From Thermoplasmata archaeon (lineage in GTDB: Archaea; Thermoplasmatota; Thermoplasmata; Thermoplasmatales; Thermoplasmataceae): a stretch of 24,388 nucleotides of DNA. Every line of letters begins with the position of its first letter. Position 1 is the stretch's first letter. Made by a program: the position numbers and the translations under genes. Where the stretch lies: contig JAKAAJ010000010.1 of NCBI GenBank assembly GCA_021802365.1, forward strand, positions 1-24,388, read 5' to 3'. Shown here piece by piece: positions 15,920 to 22,959 of this stretch. The notes beneath the pieces are model-generated. The model was given only the letters and a program-made list of their open reading frames with translations, had not been told where the DNA came from and did not search any database.

Positions 15920-16408
15920 ATGATCCTGCTTAATTTTATCATACTCTGGATACATATATTCTCAGCGGTCATTTTCGTTGGAGGGTCATTCTTCATCTGG
16001 CTTGTTGTGTGGCCTGCCTCCTATGATATAACATCCGATGAAAAGGAAAGAACAAGGATTGTTGGGAAGATTGCAAAGAGGTTTGCCTATTTCACCCATA
16101 TAACTGTGGGCATACTCATAGTGACTGGAATATACAATGCAACCTGGTACCTTAACGATGACCCGTCGCTGCTATTTACCACTGGCTATGGGGAACTTCT
16201 GCTTGCAAATATCATCCTTGCAGGGATAGTCATAGCAATGATTTACGGAAACAACATATACCACGGAAAGAAAATCATGAGGCTTTCCAGAGAAGGAAAA
16301 CTGGAACAGGTGAAAAAAATAAGGAAACTCACCCATCTGATCTCTTTCATCTCCCTTGCCCTTTTACTGGCAGTAATAGGAATGATGACAGCTATGCAGT
16401 TTTACTGA
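15920..16408 (+). CDS. CopD-like four-helix membrane protein
   Basis: A 162-residue protein with four hydrophobic segments at about 3-27, 55-75, 92-112 and 136-160. The first helix contains HIFSAVIFVGGSFFIW and the second FAYFTHITVGILIVTGIYN, resembling the CopD/DUF4149-like group in which histidines within helices may bind heme or copper. His12, His58, His103 (NNIYHGKK) and His137 (THLISF) are candidate ligands. The role in copper transport is known only for some relatives, and no CopC partner is present here, so I assign family and not function. It converges on the rps7 gene 20 bases away. Confidence 0.75.
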   Translation: MILLNFIILWIHIFSAVIFVGGSFFIWLVVWPASYDITSDEKERTRIVGKIAKRFAYFTHITVGILIVTGIYNATWYLNDDPSLLFTTGYGELLLANIILAGIVIAMIYGNNIYHGKKIMRLSREGKLEQVKKIRKLTHLISFISLALLLAVIGMMTAMQFY

Positions 16409-16419
16409 AATAAAAAAAT
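16409..16419 (-). terminator. Oligo-T terminator of the rps12-rps7 transcript
   Basis: On the minus strand a run of seven T residues (complement of 16412-16418) lies 11 bases after the rps7 stop, with more T residues following. Archaeal termination relies on such T runs, and no hairpin is needed. Confidence 0.55.
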
Positions 16420-16428
16420 GTCTGGAGA

Positions 16429-16995
16429 TTATCTCGCAGACGCAGCAATCCTTTCAGTCTCTTCCTTCTTGTTCACCGCAAAGGAAGATGCCTCATTTCT
16501 CGAGGCGTTTATGATTTCATCTGCAAGGCAGGATGAGAACGGTTTCTTGCTCTTGAAGGAAGCGTTGGTTGCACCTATGCTTATATTCCTGAGTGCAACG
16601 TCCACCCTTCTTGCCGGGGACACATCAACAGCTTTTGGAACTGCTATTCCACCGTATTTAAGTCTCGTTACCTCCTCTCTTGGAGCAGCATTTTCAATGG
16701 CATCAATGAGAACCTGAATCGGATTCTGTTTTGTCTTCTGTGCAACAATCTCGAAAGCCTCTCTCAATGCTCTGTAAGCACTGTATTTTTTGCCGTTCCA
16801 CTTCTCTGTTCTCATCAGTTTGTTCAGAAGCCTTTCAACTGTGTTGACATTTCTCTTTCCCGCTGAATAGCTGGAAAATCTGCCTCCACTGTGAAGATTC
16901 AGGTTTGCGCTGAGGTTTATGTATTTGGAAAGACCTTCATCATGAACCTGCACATCATTGAAAGTATATGCTCCCATAAGTTTGATTTCAGGCAA
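16429..16995 (-). CDS. rps7: 30S ribosomal protein uS7 (S7)
   Basis: Binds the 3' major domain of 16S rRNA and starts head assembly of the small subunit. The 188-residue sequence shows the archaeal uS7 pattern: [28 protein letters not shown] around 35-62, then [19 protein letters not shown] (about 91-109), [23 protein letters not shown] (about 113-135), and a C-terminus of [20 protein letters not shown] type. The start is a TTG at 16995, one base after the uS12 stop. A GGTGAGGT stretch inside the end of the uS12 gene is its ribosome-binding site. The ATG at codon 7 is too late for the family N-terminus. It is cotranscribed with rps12. Confidence 0.95.
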   Translation of the reverse strand: MPEIKLMGAYTFNDVQVHDEGLSKYINLSANLNLHSGGRFSSYSAGKRNVNTVERLLNKLMRTEKWNGKKYSAYRALREAFEIVAQKTKQNPIQVLIDAIENAAPREEVTRLKYGGIAVPKAVDVSPARRVDVALRNISIGATNASFKSKKPFSSCLADEIINASRNEASSFAVNKKEETERIAASAR

Positions 16996-16996
16996 A

Positions 16997-17425
16997 TTAC
17001 CTCACCGTCTTTTCCTTTCTTCCCTTCACAAGCTCAAGCAGGGATATCCCATTGACCTTGACAACCTTGTACCTTACTCCAGGAATATCTCCTTTACTTC
17101 TTCCCTGCCTTCCCCTGATTCCGGCGACCTCTACCTCGTCGTGCTCATCAATGTAGTTGATAGCCCCGTCACCAGGTGCGAAAGCAGTGATCTGCCTTCC
17201 GTTCTTTATGAGCTGAAGCTTAACGCACTTCCTGATTGCAGAGTTAGGCTGCTTAGCCTCAATCCCAATTTTCTCTATTACAATTCCCTTGGCTGAAGGT
17301 GCCAGCTCAAGCGGGTCGCTCTTTTTCTTAAGCTGAAGCTTTCTCTTCTTGTACTTGCTATCCGACCACCTGAAATGCTTTCTGACAGCCTTCAGTTTTC
17401 CTCCTGCATTTTCTCCATTTGCCAA
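16997..17425 (-). CDS. rps12: 30S ribosomal protein uS12 (S12)
   Basis: Decoding-centre protein of the small subunit. The hallmark KQPNSAIRK lies at residues 58-66 and [15 protein letters not shown] at 84-98; these carry the loops that contact the codon-anticodon helix. I place the start at a TTG (17425), giving 142 residues and the archaeal N-terminus ANG...KFRW-type (here [20 protein letters not shown]). The upstream GGGTGA, four bases before it, is its ribosome-binding site. Reading from the ATG at 17497 would add 24 residues with no match and would run through the promoter, so I reject it. The next gene is rps7; the elongation-factor 2 gene that often follows is not present. Confidence 0.95.
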   Translation of the reverse strand: MANGENAGGKLKAVRKHFRWSDSKYKKRKLQLKKKSDPLELAPSAKGIVIEKIGIEAKQPNSAIRKCVKLQLIKNGRQITAFAPGDGAINYIDEHDEVEVAGIRGRQGRSKGDIPGVRYKVVKVNGISLLELVKGRKEKTVR

Positions 17426-17470
17426 GTATTCACCCAATTGAATGTGATTTGTGTAGACATGGTATAGATA

Positions 17471-17486
17471 ACATCTATTAAATATT
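17471..17486 (-). promoter_or_regulatory. TATA-like element for rps12-rps7
   Basis: The minus strand reads CAATATTTAATAGATG, centred about 55 bases before the TTG start, leaving a leader of about 28 bases with GGGTGA as ribosome-binding site. It gives the ribosomal pair its own promoter within the gap after ychF. Confidence 0.5.
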
Positions 17487-17505
17487 GACACTGCCATCTG
17501 AGAGG

Positions 17506-18684
17506 TCAGCTGATTTTTGAGACTATTTTTATGACATCTCCCTGGTTGAGTACGTAGTCTTTTCTCACTGCCATCTTTTTTCTGCAGTCAATAGCCCTTA
17601 TGAACCCACTTCCTATGTCGGAGTGTATTCTGAATGCCAGATCAAGGGACGTTGTTCCCGGAGGTATTAACACCGCATCAGGAAGAATGTTACCCTTGCT
17701 GTCAGACCATGAGGTCTCATCAGCCACAGGATATACAACAGAATAGTTCATAACACCGAAAACAACATGGCTGAGTACATCCCACACTCTTGAATGAATG
17801 GGATTTCTGTAAAATTTCACTATTCCTTCCAGTGCATTCAACTGCTCGGCATTCCCCTTTCCAGTTATATTGATAGTTGATCCCTGGTCAGTGACCAGTC
17901 CAATCTTTGAGGCCTTTTCAAGTAGCAGCTCATACCCTCCTGACACAAAGAAACAGTTTGGATCCTCCTTAAGGAATGACTGAAGCTTTGATTCACTGGA
18001 TAAGTCTGCTCTGTTTCCCACCCTGACAATAGGCTTTACCTTCCGGAATATTTCGGAGACCAGATTTATACTGTCCTTTTCCTTCCATTGGGAGAACTTC
18101 TTCGGGAGTCCAAGGCCTGAGAGAAGCGAGGCAGTCTGATGTTCACTAATACCGTAAGAGGCCAGCCTTTCGTGAAGTATTTTCTCCTGCCTTTCCTGTG
18201 AGGCGTCTGCCTTCCTTGAAAACTTGTCCCAGTCCCGATACAACCTCGATGACAGCCAGAGAACCATTTCCCTTTCCACACTGAGAACATCTCCCCACTG
18301 CTCCTGATCCTCGGTGATTGGATTCCCTTCGGAACTTACTTTTCCAGATGTGTCAAAAACATGGATTATTATCTCTGATTCCCTGATATAGTCCAGAAAT
18401 TCATTCCCCATGCCCTTTCCTTCACTGGCTCCTGGAATCAGACCTGGCACATCTATGATCTCCACTGGAACCAATCTTCTTCCTCCACTGCATCTCCCCT
18501 CCCTCGGGTTACAGTTCTTTCCCAGCTCTGTGTCAGGGCATTTCGTTACAACGTAACCAACTCCCACATTGGGCTTTACAGTCGTGAATGGATAGTTGGC
18601 AATTTCTGCCTGGCTGAAAGTAAGGGCTGAAAAAAGGGTAGACTTCCCGACATTAGGTTTTCCTATGAGGGCGATCTTTAGCAA
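17506..18684 (-). CDS. YchF/Ygr210-type Obg-family GTPase/ATPase
   Basis: A translation-associated P-loop NTPase, cytosolic and probably ribosome-binding. The G1 motif GKPNVGKST is at residues 8-16, G3 is DVPG at 78-81 within [18 protein letters not shown], and the G4 motif reads NRAD at 224-227, replacing the usual NKxD. The insertion before G3 has three cysteines ([21 protein letters not shown]; Cys49, 58, 65), typical of the archaeal/yeast Ygr210 branch. A coiled helical segment covers about 135-200 and a TGS domain about 315-391. The 392-residue length is normal. The start is a TTG at 18684; the next ATG would lose the P loop. It follows UPF0179 by 15 bases, so the genes are probably an operon. 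Loss of specificity in G4 fits the ATP preference known for YchF. Confidence 0.92.
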   Translation of the reverse strand: MLKIALIGKPNVGKSTLFSALTFSQAEIANYPFTTVKPNVGVGYVVTKCPDTELGKNCNPREGRCSGGRRLVPVEIIDVPGLIPGASEGKGMGNEFLDYIRESEIIIHVFDTSGKVSSEGNPITEDQEQWGDVLSVEREMVLWLSSRLYRDWDKFSRKADASQERQEKILHERLASYGISEHQTASLLSGLGLPKKFSQWKEKDSINLVSEIFRKVKPIVRVGNRADLSSESKLQSFLKEDPNCFFVSGGYELLLEKASKIGLVTDQGSTINITGKGNAEQLNALEGIVKFYRNPIHSRVWDVLSHVVFGVMNYSVVYPVADETSWSDSKGNILPDAVLIPPGTTSLDLAFRIHSDIGSGFIRAIDCRKKMAVRKDYVLNQGDVIKIVSKIS

Positions 18685-18699
18685 AAGAGACCACTGGCC

Positions 18700-19131
18700 T
18701 CAGGATATCTGAACTCTCTTCAGATCATACCCTTTGGGGCACTCCACATTTCCCTCTATCTTCTTCACCACTGCCTTTCTTCCTTCCCGGTCATAAATAA
18801 GATTGCATTTTTCAATATTGGGGCAGGTGAACTGATCGCAGTCCAGAGATTTCAGGGTTATGGATGAGCCCTCCTGAAGCCTCTTTCCGCCGGGAATATT
18901 CAGATATTCCTTAACTTCTTCAATTTCAACAGTGGCAACCTTGTCATGGTTGAAGACGAAGCATGGGTTTTCCTTTGCCCTAACTCCTGTTATCCTGTAT
19001 GTCTTACCCGGATCAAGATTGAAGCAGACACCTTTTATCCTGCATTTTGAGCATCCTGTTAGAGGGCCGACAAATTTGAATTCCAGACCCTCTTTAGCAA
19101 GATCTAATCCTATAAGCGAAATTTTTGGCAT
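18700..19131 (-). CDS. UPF0179 family cysteine-rich protein
   Basis: A conserved archaeal protein of unknown function, 143 residues long. Eight cysteines are spread through it: Cys27, 30, 36, 57, 98, 103, 109 and 131. The GCSKCRIKGVC and CDQFTCPNIEKC clusters look suited to bind a metal or an iron-sulfur cluster; this is an inference. The ATG at 19131 is preceded by AAGGAGGT, eight bases away and overlapping the egsA stop, one of the best ribosome-binding sites in the window. It sits between egsA and ychF with gaps of 14 and 15 bases, so it is probably cotranscribed with both. Confidence 0.9.
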   Translation of the reverse strand: MPKISLIGLDLAKEGLEFKFVGPLTGCSKCRIKGVCFNLDPGKTYRITGVRAKENPCFVFNHDKVATVEIEEVKEYLNIPGGKRLQEGSSITLKSLDCDQFTCPNIEKCNLIYDREGRKAVVKKIEGNVECPKGYDLKRVQIS

Positions 19132-19138
19132 TTAATGA

Positions 19139-19148
19139 GACCTCCTTA
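19139..19148 (-). promoter_or_regulatory. Shine-Dalgarno AAGGAGGT of UPF0179 at the egsA stop
   Basis: On the minus strand, the egsA stop TAA is directly followed by GGAGGTCTCATTAA and then the UPF0179 ATG. The GGAGGT core is the full complement of the 16S 3' end and lies eight bases from the start. It shows that genes inside operons here use Shine-Dalgarno initiation. Confidence 0.75.
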
Positions 19149-20204
19149 AATTATACCTGTAACTTCCAGAGTTCTTTCACAGGCATTTTTGCTTATATCA
19201 GTTTCCCCGAGAATAGTGTAGCGCTCAGGCCTTATGCTGTGGGCAGTACTCAGGGATTTTATCACTGTGGACTCAGTTATCCCGTAGTCCCTTACCCTTA
19301 TGGAAAGACCCATCTTGGAATAAGCATCAGAAAGAGCCTGCCAGTCTCCACCATGAAGGAACATTGAAATCACAGAACCTATGGCACATTGTTCTCCATG
19401 AATTGAGTTTCCAGGACCAGTCCTCTGAATTGCATGTGCAATAAGGTGTTCACTGCCGCTAGCTGGCCGTGAGGAACCGGCAATTGCCATTGCTGTTCCG
19501 GATGCAAGTATCTGTTTGGTCACAAGCCATACAGACTCCTCGACACCCTCCATTACCATGTGTGACTTTTCCAGTAGTTCCTTTGCCGCGTACTCTGATA
19601 TTGCAGCAGCACTTGAACTGAACTCTTCTCCCTTCAGACGATGAGCCAGTTTCCAGTCCAGTATTGCAGTAAGATTTGAAATCACATCTGCTGCACCTGC
19701 CCTCAGATACCTGTAAGGAGCTCTGGACAGAATAACTGTATCCGCAATAATGCAGATAGGCATTGATGCTTCCTTGGATAGAGTGCAGTTGTCCTCAACA
19801 ATTGATGCCCTTGGTGATGCGATTCCATCATGGCTGGGAGTTGTCGGAACACTGATGAAAGGAATACTGAGATCAAAGGAGGCTTTCTTGGCAAGGTCAA
19901 TCTTTGAACCCCCTCCTGCACCCACAAGCATCCCTGCCCTGACCTCAGAGCTGAAAGCCTCCAGTGCCTGAAGGTTTTCCCCTACGGCCCTGTCTGTTTT
20001 GAACACATGAACATCAAAGCCATTGTCCACAAGAAGTGACTCTATCTCCTTTCCGGCTATGCCGTATGTTGTATTGCCTGTTACAATTACAATGGAACCT
20101 GATTTTAAATACTGCCTGGCAACATTTATAATGTTGGGCATAACACCATGCCCCACGTATACATCTCTAGGGAACTGCATGGTTTTAAATTTTTCGAACT
20201 CCAT
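19146..20204 (-). CDS. egsA: sn-glycerol-1-phosphate dehydrogenase
   Basis: Reduces dihydroxyacetone phosphate to sn-glycerol 1-phosphate, the backbone of archaeal ether lipids, using NAD(P)H and zinc. The nucleotide-binding GAGGGSKIDLAKK lies at residues 95-107; PTTPSHDGIASPRASI at 120-135 is characteristic of the family. The zinc ligands are Asp173 (AGAADVISN), His253 (SGSEHLIAHA) and His269 (NSIHGEQCAIG). The length of 352 residues is as expected. The ATG at 20204 lies 26 bases after a TATA-like box (minus strand, 20226-20234), so this is probably the leaderless first gene of the run that continues with UPF0179 and ychF. The gene is essential in archaea and supports the archaeal assignment of the window. 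Confidence 0.95.
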   Translation of the reverse strand: MEFEKFKTMQFPRDVYVGHGVMPNIINVARQYLKSGSIVIVTGNTTYGIAGKEIESLLVDNGFDVHVFKTDRAVGENLQALEAFSSEVRAGMLVGAGGGSKIDLAKKASFDLSIPFISVPTTPSHDGIASPRASIVEDNCTLSKEASMPICIIADTVILSRAPYRYLRAGAADVISNLTAILDWKLAHRLKGEEFSSSAAAISEYAAKELLEKSHMVMEGVEESVWLVTKQILASGTAMAIAGSSRPASGSEHLIAHAIQRTGPGNSIHGEQCAIGSVISMFLHGGDWQALSDAYSKMGLSIRVRDYGITESTVIKSLSTAHSIRPERYTILGETDISKNACERTLEVTGII

Positions 20205-20225
20205 TTCTGAACCTATAAACTACTA

Positions 20226-20234
20226 AGATAATAA
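20226..20234 (-). promoter_or_regulatory. TATA-like element for egsA
   Basis: The minus strand reads TTATTATCTT, centred about 26 bases ahead of the egsA ATG; no ribosome-binding site is seen. Confidence 0.45.
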
Positions 20235-20279
20235 CGTTTCCTACTACTTTTCAGTCATGATGAAGATATGAAGGTGCAT

Positions 20280-21122
20280 TTATTCCTCTATGCAGTATGT
20301 AGCCATGTTTGAGTTTGCCATGGAGACCTGCTCATTGTCTGATACTGCTATCACACCTGCAAGAATATCACCAAATTCTTCGATCAGGTCTTTAACTATA
20401 TTTTTCAGGCTCCCGTTCCCTATCTGCTCGTAAATCCTGAAACTGAGCATCCTCCTGATGATCTCCTCCCCTATTCCCGTTGCCACAACTGCTCCCTTGC
20501 TGCCTGCATAAATTCCGGCCCCTGGAAGCGGAGAATCCCCTATTCGCCCCCTCATCATGGGGGAAGACCCTCCAGTGGATACTGCTGCGGCAAATTTTCC
20601 ATCTACACGGGCAACGGCCCCTACCGTGTCCTTGTTTTGGGAAAAAATGCTCTGGAATTTTCTATACTCCTCATATCTTGGGGGAAGGTCAACTTTTTCT
20701 CCCCTGAAAAAAGCAAGTGTCTTTTTCCATACTTCGTCTGTTCTTTCTGTGGATGGGTCATATTCCGGAAAACCAACGCTTCGCGCAAATGAAGTGGCAC
20801 CATCACCTGAAAGAATTACATGAGGGGTTTTCATCTTAACCATCTTTGCTACAAGTACTGGATTTTTCACCCTTTCTATTGCAGCCACAGATCCTATTCT
20901 TCCCTCCTCCATCACTGCAGCATCCATCTGTATTGAACCATCAATTCTTCTCACCGAGCCTGTGCCGGCATTGAAGACAGGATCATCCTCCATCAGGACT
21001 ACAGCCTGGACTACCCTGTCCATCGCACTTCCATTATTGGAAGAGTGACAGTATTTCTCAAGCCTGGGGACATAACTGCTATCTGAGCCAGCACCACCGT
21101 GCAAAAGGAGAGAATCGGACAT
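20280..21122 (-). CDS. Isoaspartyl peptidase/plant-type L-asparaginase (Ntn hydrolase)
   Basis: Removes N-terminal isoaspartyl residues from damaged peptides and hydrolyses asparagine; made as a precursor that cuts itself. The N-terminus LLLHGGAGSDSS is the family start, FNAGTGS at 50-56 and GSIQMDAAVM at 62-71 follow, and the autoproteolysis site is KDTVGAVA, where Thr166 becomes the N-terminal nucleophile. STGGSSPMMRGRIGDSPLPG (182-201) carries the substrate-binding Arg-x-Gly-Asp. I start at the ATG at 21122 (280 residues); 25 more residues upstream are in frame but lack family match and include the promoter. A TATA-like box at 21143-21154 lies 26 bases upstream. A little shorter than most relatives (about 300). 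Confidence 0.92.
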   Translation of the reverse strand: MSDSLLLHGGAGSDSSYVPRLEKYCHSSNNGSAMDRVVQAVVLMEDDPVFNAGTGSVRRIDGSIQMDAAVMEEGRIGSVAAIERVKNPVLVAKMVKMKTPHVILSGDGATSFARSVGFPEYDPSTERTDEVWKKTLAFFRGEKVDLPPRYEEYRKFQSIFSQNKDTVGAVARVDGKFAAAVSTGGSSPMMRGRIGDSPLPGAGIYAGSKGAVVATGIGEEIIRRMLSFRIYEQIGNGSLKNIVKDLIEEFGDILAGVIAVSDNEQVSMANSNMATYCIEE

Positions 21123-21142
21123 ACAGGGTAATTGATGCCCCC

Positions 21143-21154
21143 GATAATAATTAT
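21143..21154 (-). promoter_or_regulatory. TATA-like element for the isoaspartyl peptidase gene
   Basis: The minus strand reads CATAATTATTATCGG, centred about 26 bases ahead of the ATG at 21122. This also argues against the longer frame beginning at 21197. Confidence 0.5.
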
Positions 21155-21335
21155 GTGTGTCAATCCTTAAGCGCCAGCAATGGGTTCTGATAAGCAATTA
21201 TTATGTTTTCCAGATATTATCAACTCTAACTCAGTTTCAGAATGCCGTTCTAATTAACTTGGAATAGCGCTAACAATTAAATAGACTCTAAAAATTACAG
21301 ACTGTCTCGGGTTTACCATATTGGTCCGGGAAAAG

Positions 21336-21407
<72 letters not shown>

Positions 21408-21418
21408 TTCTATATACG

Positions 21419-21441
21419 GTTTACTTTTTGCACGAGTAAAC
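21419..21441 (+). repeat. Perfect 7-base hairpin just after tRNA-Val
   Basis: GTTTACT (21419-21425) and AGTAAAC (21435-21441) are exact inverted arms around the nine-base loop TTTTGCACG, with the oligo-T inside the loop. It starts 12 bases after the tRNA. It may mark transcript 3'-end processing or termination; archaeal termination normally needs only the T run. Confidence 0.55.
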
Positions 21442-21654
21442 TTATAACACTGATTTTGTGAATGATTGAATGACATATGTATGCATACCATTTGAAAGTT
21501 TTATTTATATGCTTCAGGTTTCCCTCTTGGAATATAATAATTATTGAATATTAATGAAGCCATGATTTCAGATATTCATTCTAGTTATTTCCATCACTGT
21601 TCTTGGTATGATTTTATCTTATCTTATTTCCATCTGTCGCCGGATCGTCGAGGT

Positions 21655-21675
21655 ATAGGAAAGCATCCTTCCTAT
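21655..21675 (+). repeat. Hairpin ATAGGAA...TTCCTAT
   Basis: Seven-base perfect inverted arms ATAGGAA (21655-21661) and TTCCTAT (21669-21675) enclose the loop AGCATCC. It lies in the stretch without a clear gene. No flanking gene suggests its role. Confidence 0.6.
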
Positions 21676-21716
21676 GATTCCTTACGAAGTTAGAGGAGGA
21701 TAGTATTATTGACTCT

Positions 21717-22046
21717 TCATCTTAGAGACTGTTGAGCTTGTACATTACGATCCGGACGAACTACTTCTCGCTCTTTCCGTATATGAGTCCCCCCCCCCCC
21801 AATTGATTCCGAGTTCTTTACTAACTTGTTGAGGATATTTTCACCCTTGAAGAACACGAAATTGAACAGTTTTTTGGCCGTTTCAAGTTCTTTCCCCTTC
21901 ATTTCGAGGTCCATCATGGGTACGTTCTTGATCATAAAAACTGGAGATGAACATGTGGATGAGAAATCATCAAGTGAGGTTGAAACTCTCCTGAACTCAG
22001 TGTATGGAGCCCTCCGCAGTCGCTTGTAAAGGAAAAATTCAATCAA
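21717..22046 (-). CDS. Doubtful 109-residue frame through the poly-C tract
   Basis: An open frame from a TTG at 22046 on the minus strand. Residues 10-80 look protein-like (RRAPYTEFRRVSTSLDDF, then DLEMKGKELETAKKLFNFVFF and ENILNKLVKNSESI), but the C12 run is read as four glycines, after which the frame is strongly basic and unlike the rest. Skipping one base in the run would give a short hydrophobic end (GLIYGKSEK) and a stop. A stop codon lies two codons before the TTG and there is no ribosome-binding site. Probably a gene fragment or chance frame; a plus-strand frame at 21826-22029 overlaps it and is equally doubtful. Confidence 0.25.
   Translation of the reverse strand: MIEFFLYKRLRRAPYTEFRRVSTSLDDFSSTCSSPVFMIKNVPMMDLEMKGKELETAKKLFNFVFFKGENILNKLVKNSESIGGGGTHIRKEREVVRPDRNVQAQQSLR
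21789..21800 (+). repeat. Homopolymer run of 12 C
   Basis: Twelve consecutive C residues, the longest homopolymer in the window. Such a run is rare in archaeal chromosomes of moderate G+C and prone to slippage in replication and sequencing. Confidence 0.9.
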
Positions 22047-22116
22047 ATTTCATGTTTTCGATCTGGTATCATGGAACATGAGGAAAGCAACTAATTTTTG
22101 ACAATATCTAATAAAG

Positions 22117-22126
22117 AAAATATAAA
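22117..22126 (+). promoter_or_regulatory. TATA-like element for the 230-residue orphan
   Basis: AAAATATAAA lies about 38 bases ahead of the ATG at 22159. With a start about 25 bases downstream, a short leader would hold the ATGCATGCATG repeat at 22141-22151, whose ATGs are out of frame or stopped. Confidence 0.4.
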
Positions 22127-22158
22127 GTAATACAGTGAACATGCATGCATGATTATTT

Positions 22159-22851
22159 ATGCATATAACTAAAGAGGTTGAACTCGAAACAATCCTAAAC
22201 AGTATGGCCGGGATATTGAACAACAATCCAACGAGATTTACCACAGATTACGAAGTGGCTGAATTTCTCCGGTGTTCTCATAATCTTTTCTCTTCATGGA
22301 AGGGAAAATTAGATCCGGTACTGGCAGGAACTTACAGTGATGATCAATTCTGGTTGCTCTATGAGGATTTCTGCCGTGAGTGTGAGAATGGCAGCTGGTC
22401 CGGCATGTCAAGGCACAAATCTGAAATTGAACCATATAAATCGTCGCTGTACGCTTCAATTCGTAATTTGCTGTCGGCTGGAATAGATATTAACCGTGTA
22501 GTAGGTATTATCCATTCAGTTACGAAGAATTCAAGTCCAAGCAAAATAACTGGACTGACTCCTTTTTCACTGACAGGAATACTGTTCGCATCTGATGAGG
22601 ACAATTTTATGATTCTTGACAACCCTGTGCTTGAATACTTTGGTTTTAAGGATAGGGATTATGAAGGAGCCCTATCAGAGTATGAGGGAATAATAGATAA
22701 ATCGCGCTATTACTCAAAAAAATTCAATCTATCCATGTGGGACATTAACAAAGCTTATGCTGTTCTATCAAACAACAGAAAACTTGAAGTTAAGAAGTTG
22801 TGCGGAAACTGTAGATCACTTAAGACCAAAAATTATGAATATCCATTCTGA
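22159..22851 (+). CDS. Orphan protein, possible helix-turn-helix with two CxxC pairs
   Basis: A 230-residue protein I do not recognise. Near the N-terminus, YEVAEFLRCSHNLFSSWKGK (31-50) has the spacing of a helix-turn-helix: a first helix with Ala, a turn at RCS, and a second helix with F and W in place of the usual packing residues. Two C-x-x-C pairs follow, Cys72/Cys75 (FCRECENG) and Cys215/Cys218 (LCGNCRS), so the ends of the protein may be held by one zinc ion. The C-terminus is basic and aromatic (KTKNYEYPF). No signal peptide or membrane segment. It lies between a region of gene remains and an inactive transposase, and its base use is more A/T rich than the housekeeping genes to the left. 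A regulator is a guess from the motif layout only. Confidence 0.65.
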   Translation: MHITKEVELETILNSMAGILNNNPTRFTTDYEVAEFLRCSHNLFSSWKGKLDPVLAGTYSDDQFWLLYEDFCRECENGSWSGMSRHKSEIEPYKSSLYASIRNLLSAGIDINRVVGIIHSVTKNSSPSKITGLTPFSLTGILFASDEDNFMILDNPVLEYFGFKDRDYEGALSEYEGIIDKSRYYSKKFNLSMWDINKAYAVLSNNRKLEVKKLCGNCRSLKTKNYEYPF

Positions 22852-22959
22852 TCTGACACCTTGGCGCAAAGGATTTATGTTCGCTCAAGCCAATAACCTT
22901 GTGAGGTTCCCCAAAAACCACCACCGAAACCCTTTTTCATGACCTCATGATCAATATCC
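22852..22959. other. Left flank of the transposase pseudogene
   Basis: About 108 bases between the orphan gene and the transposase remnant. It contains one copy of ACCTTGGCG (22858-22866), repeated directly at 23918-23926 beyond the transposase. No terminal inverted repeat could be matched between the two flanks. Confidence 0.35.

Larger units (their letters stand above)
21442..22158. other. About 700 bases without a clear gene, with repeats and a C12 run
   Basis: This A/T-rich stretch follows the tRNA. It contains a small tandem pair (TGAATGAT/TGAATGAC at 21459-21474), a 7-base hairpin at 21655-21675, 9-base inverted arms at 21640-21648 and 21747-21755, and 12 consecutive C residues at 21789-21800. 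Reading frames on either strand are broken or short. The 43-codon frame starting at 21572 includes SPDRRGIGKHPSYDSLRS, which has the flavour of a transposase start, but I cannot extend it. The most likely content is decayed mobile-element or orphan-gene remains. Confidence 0.5.

Noticed and set aside
17426..17497. Longer uS12 starting at the ATG at 17497
   Set aside because: The extra 24 residues do not match uS12, and GGGTGA directly precedes the TTG at 17425.
21123..21197. Longer asparaginase starting at 21197
   Set aside because: The extension contains the promoter and no family residues; LLLHGGAG follows the ATG at 21122.
21826..22029. A 67-codon plus-strand frame in the accessory stretch
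   Set aside because: Overlaps the equally doubtful minus-strand frame and shows no motif, promoter or ribosome-binding site.
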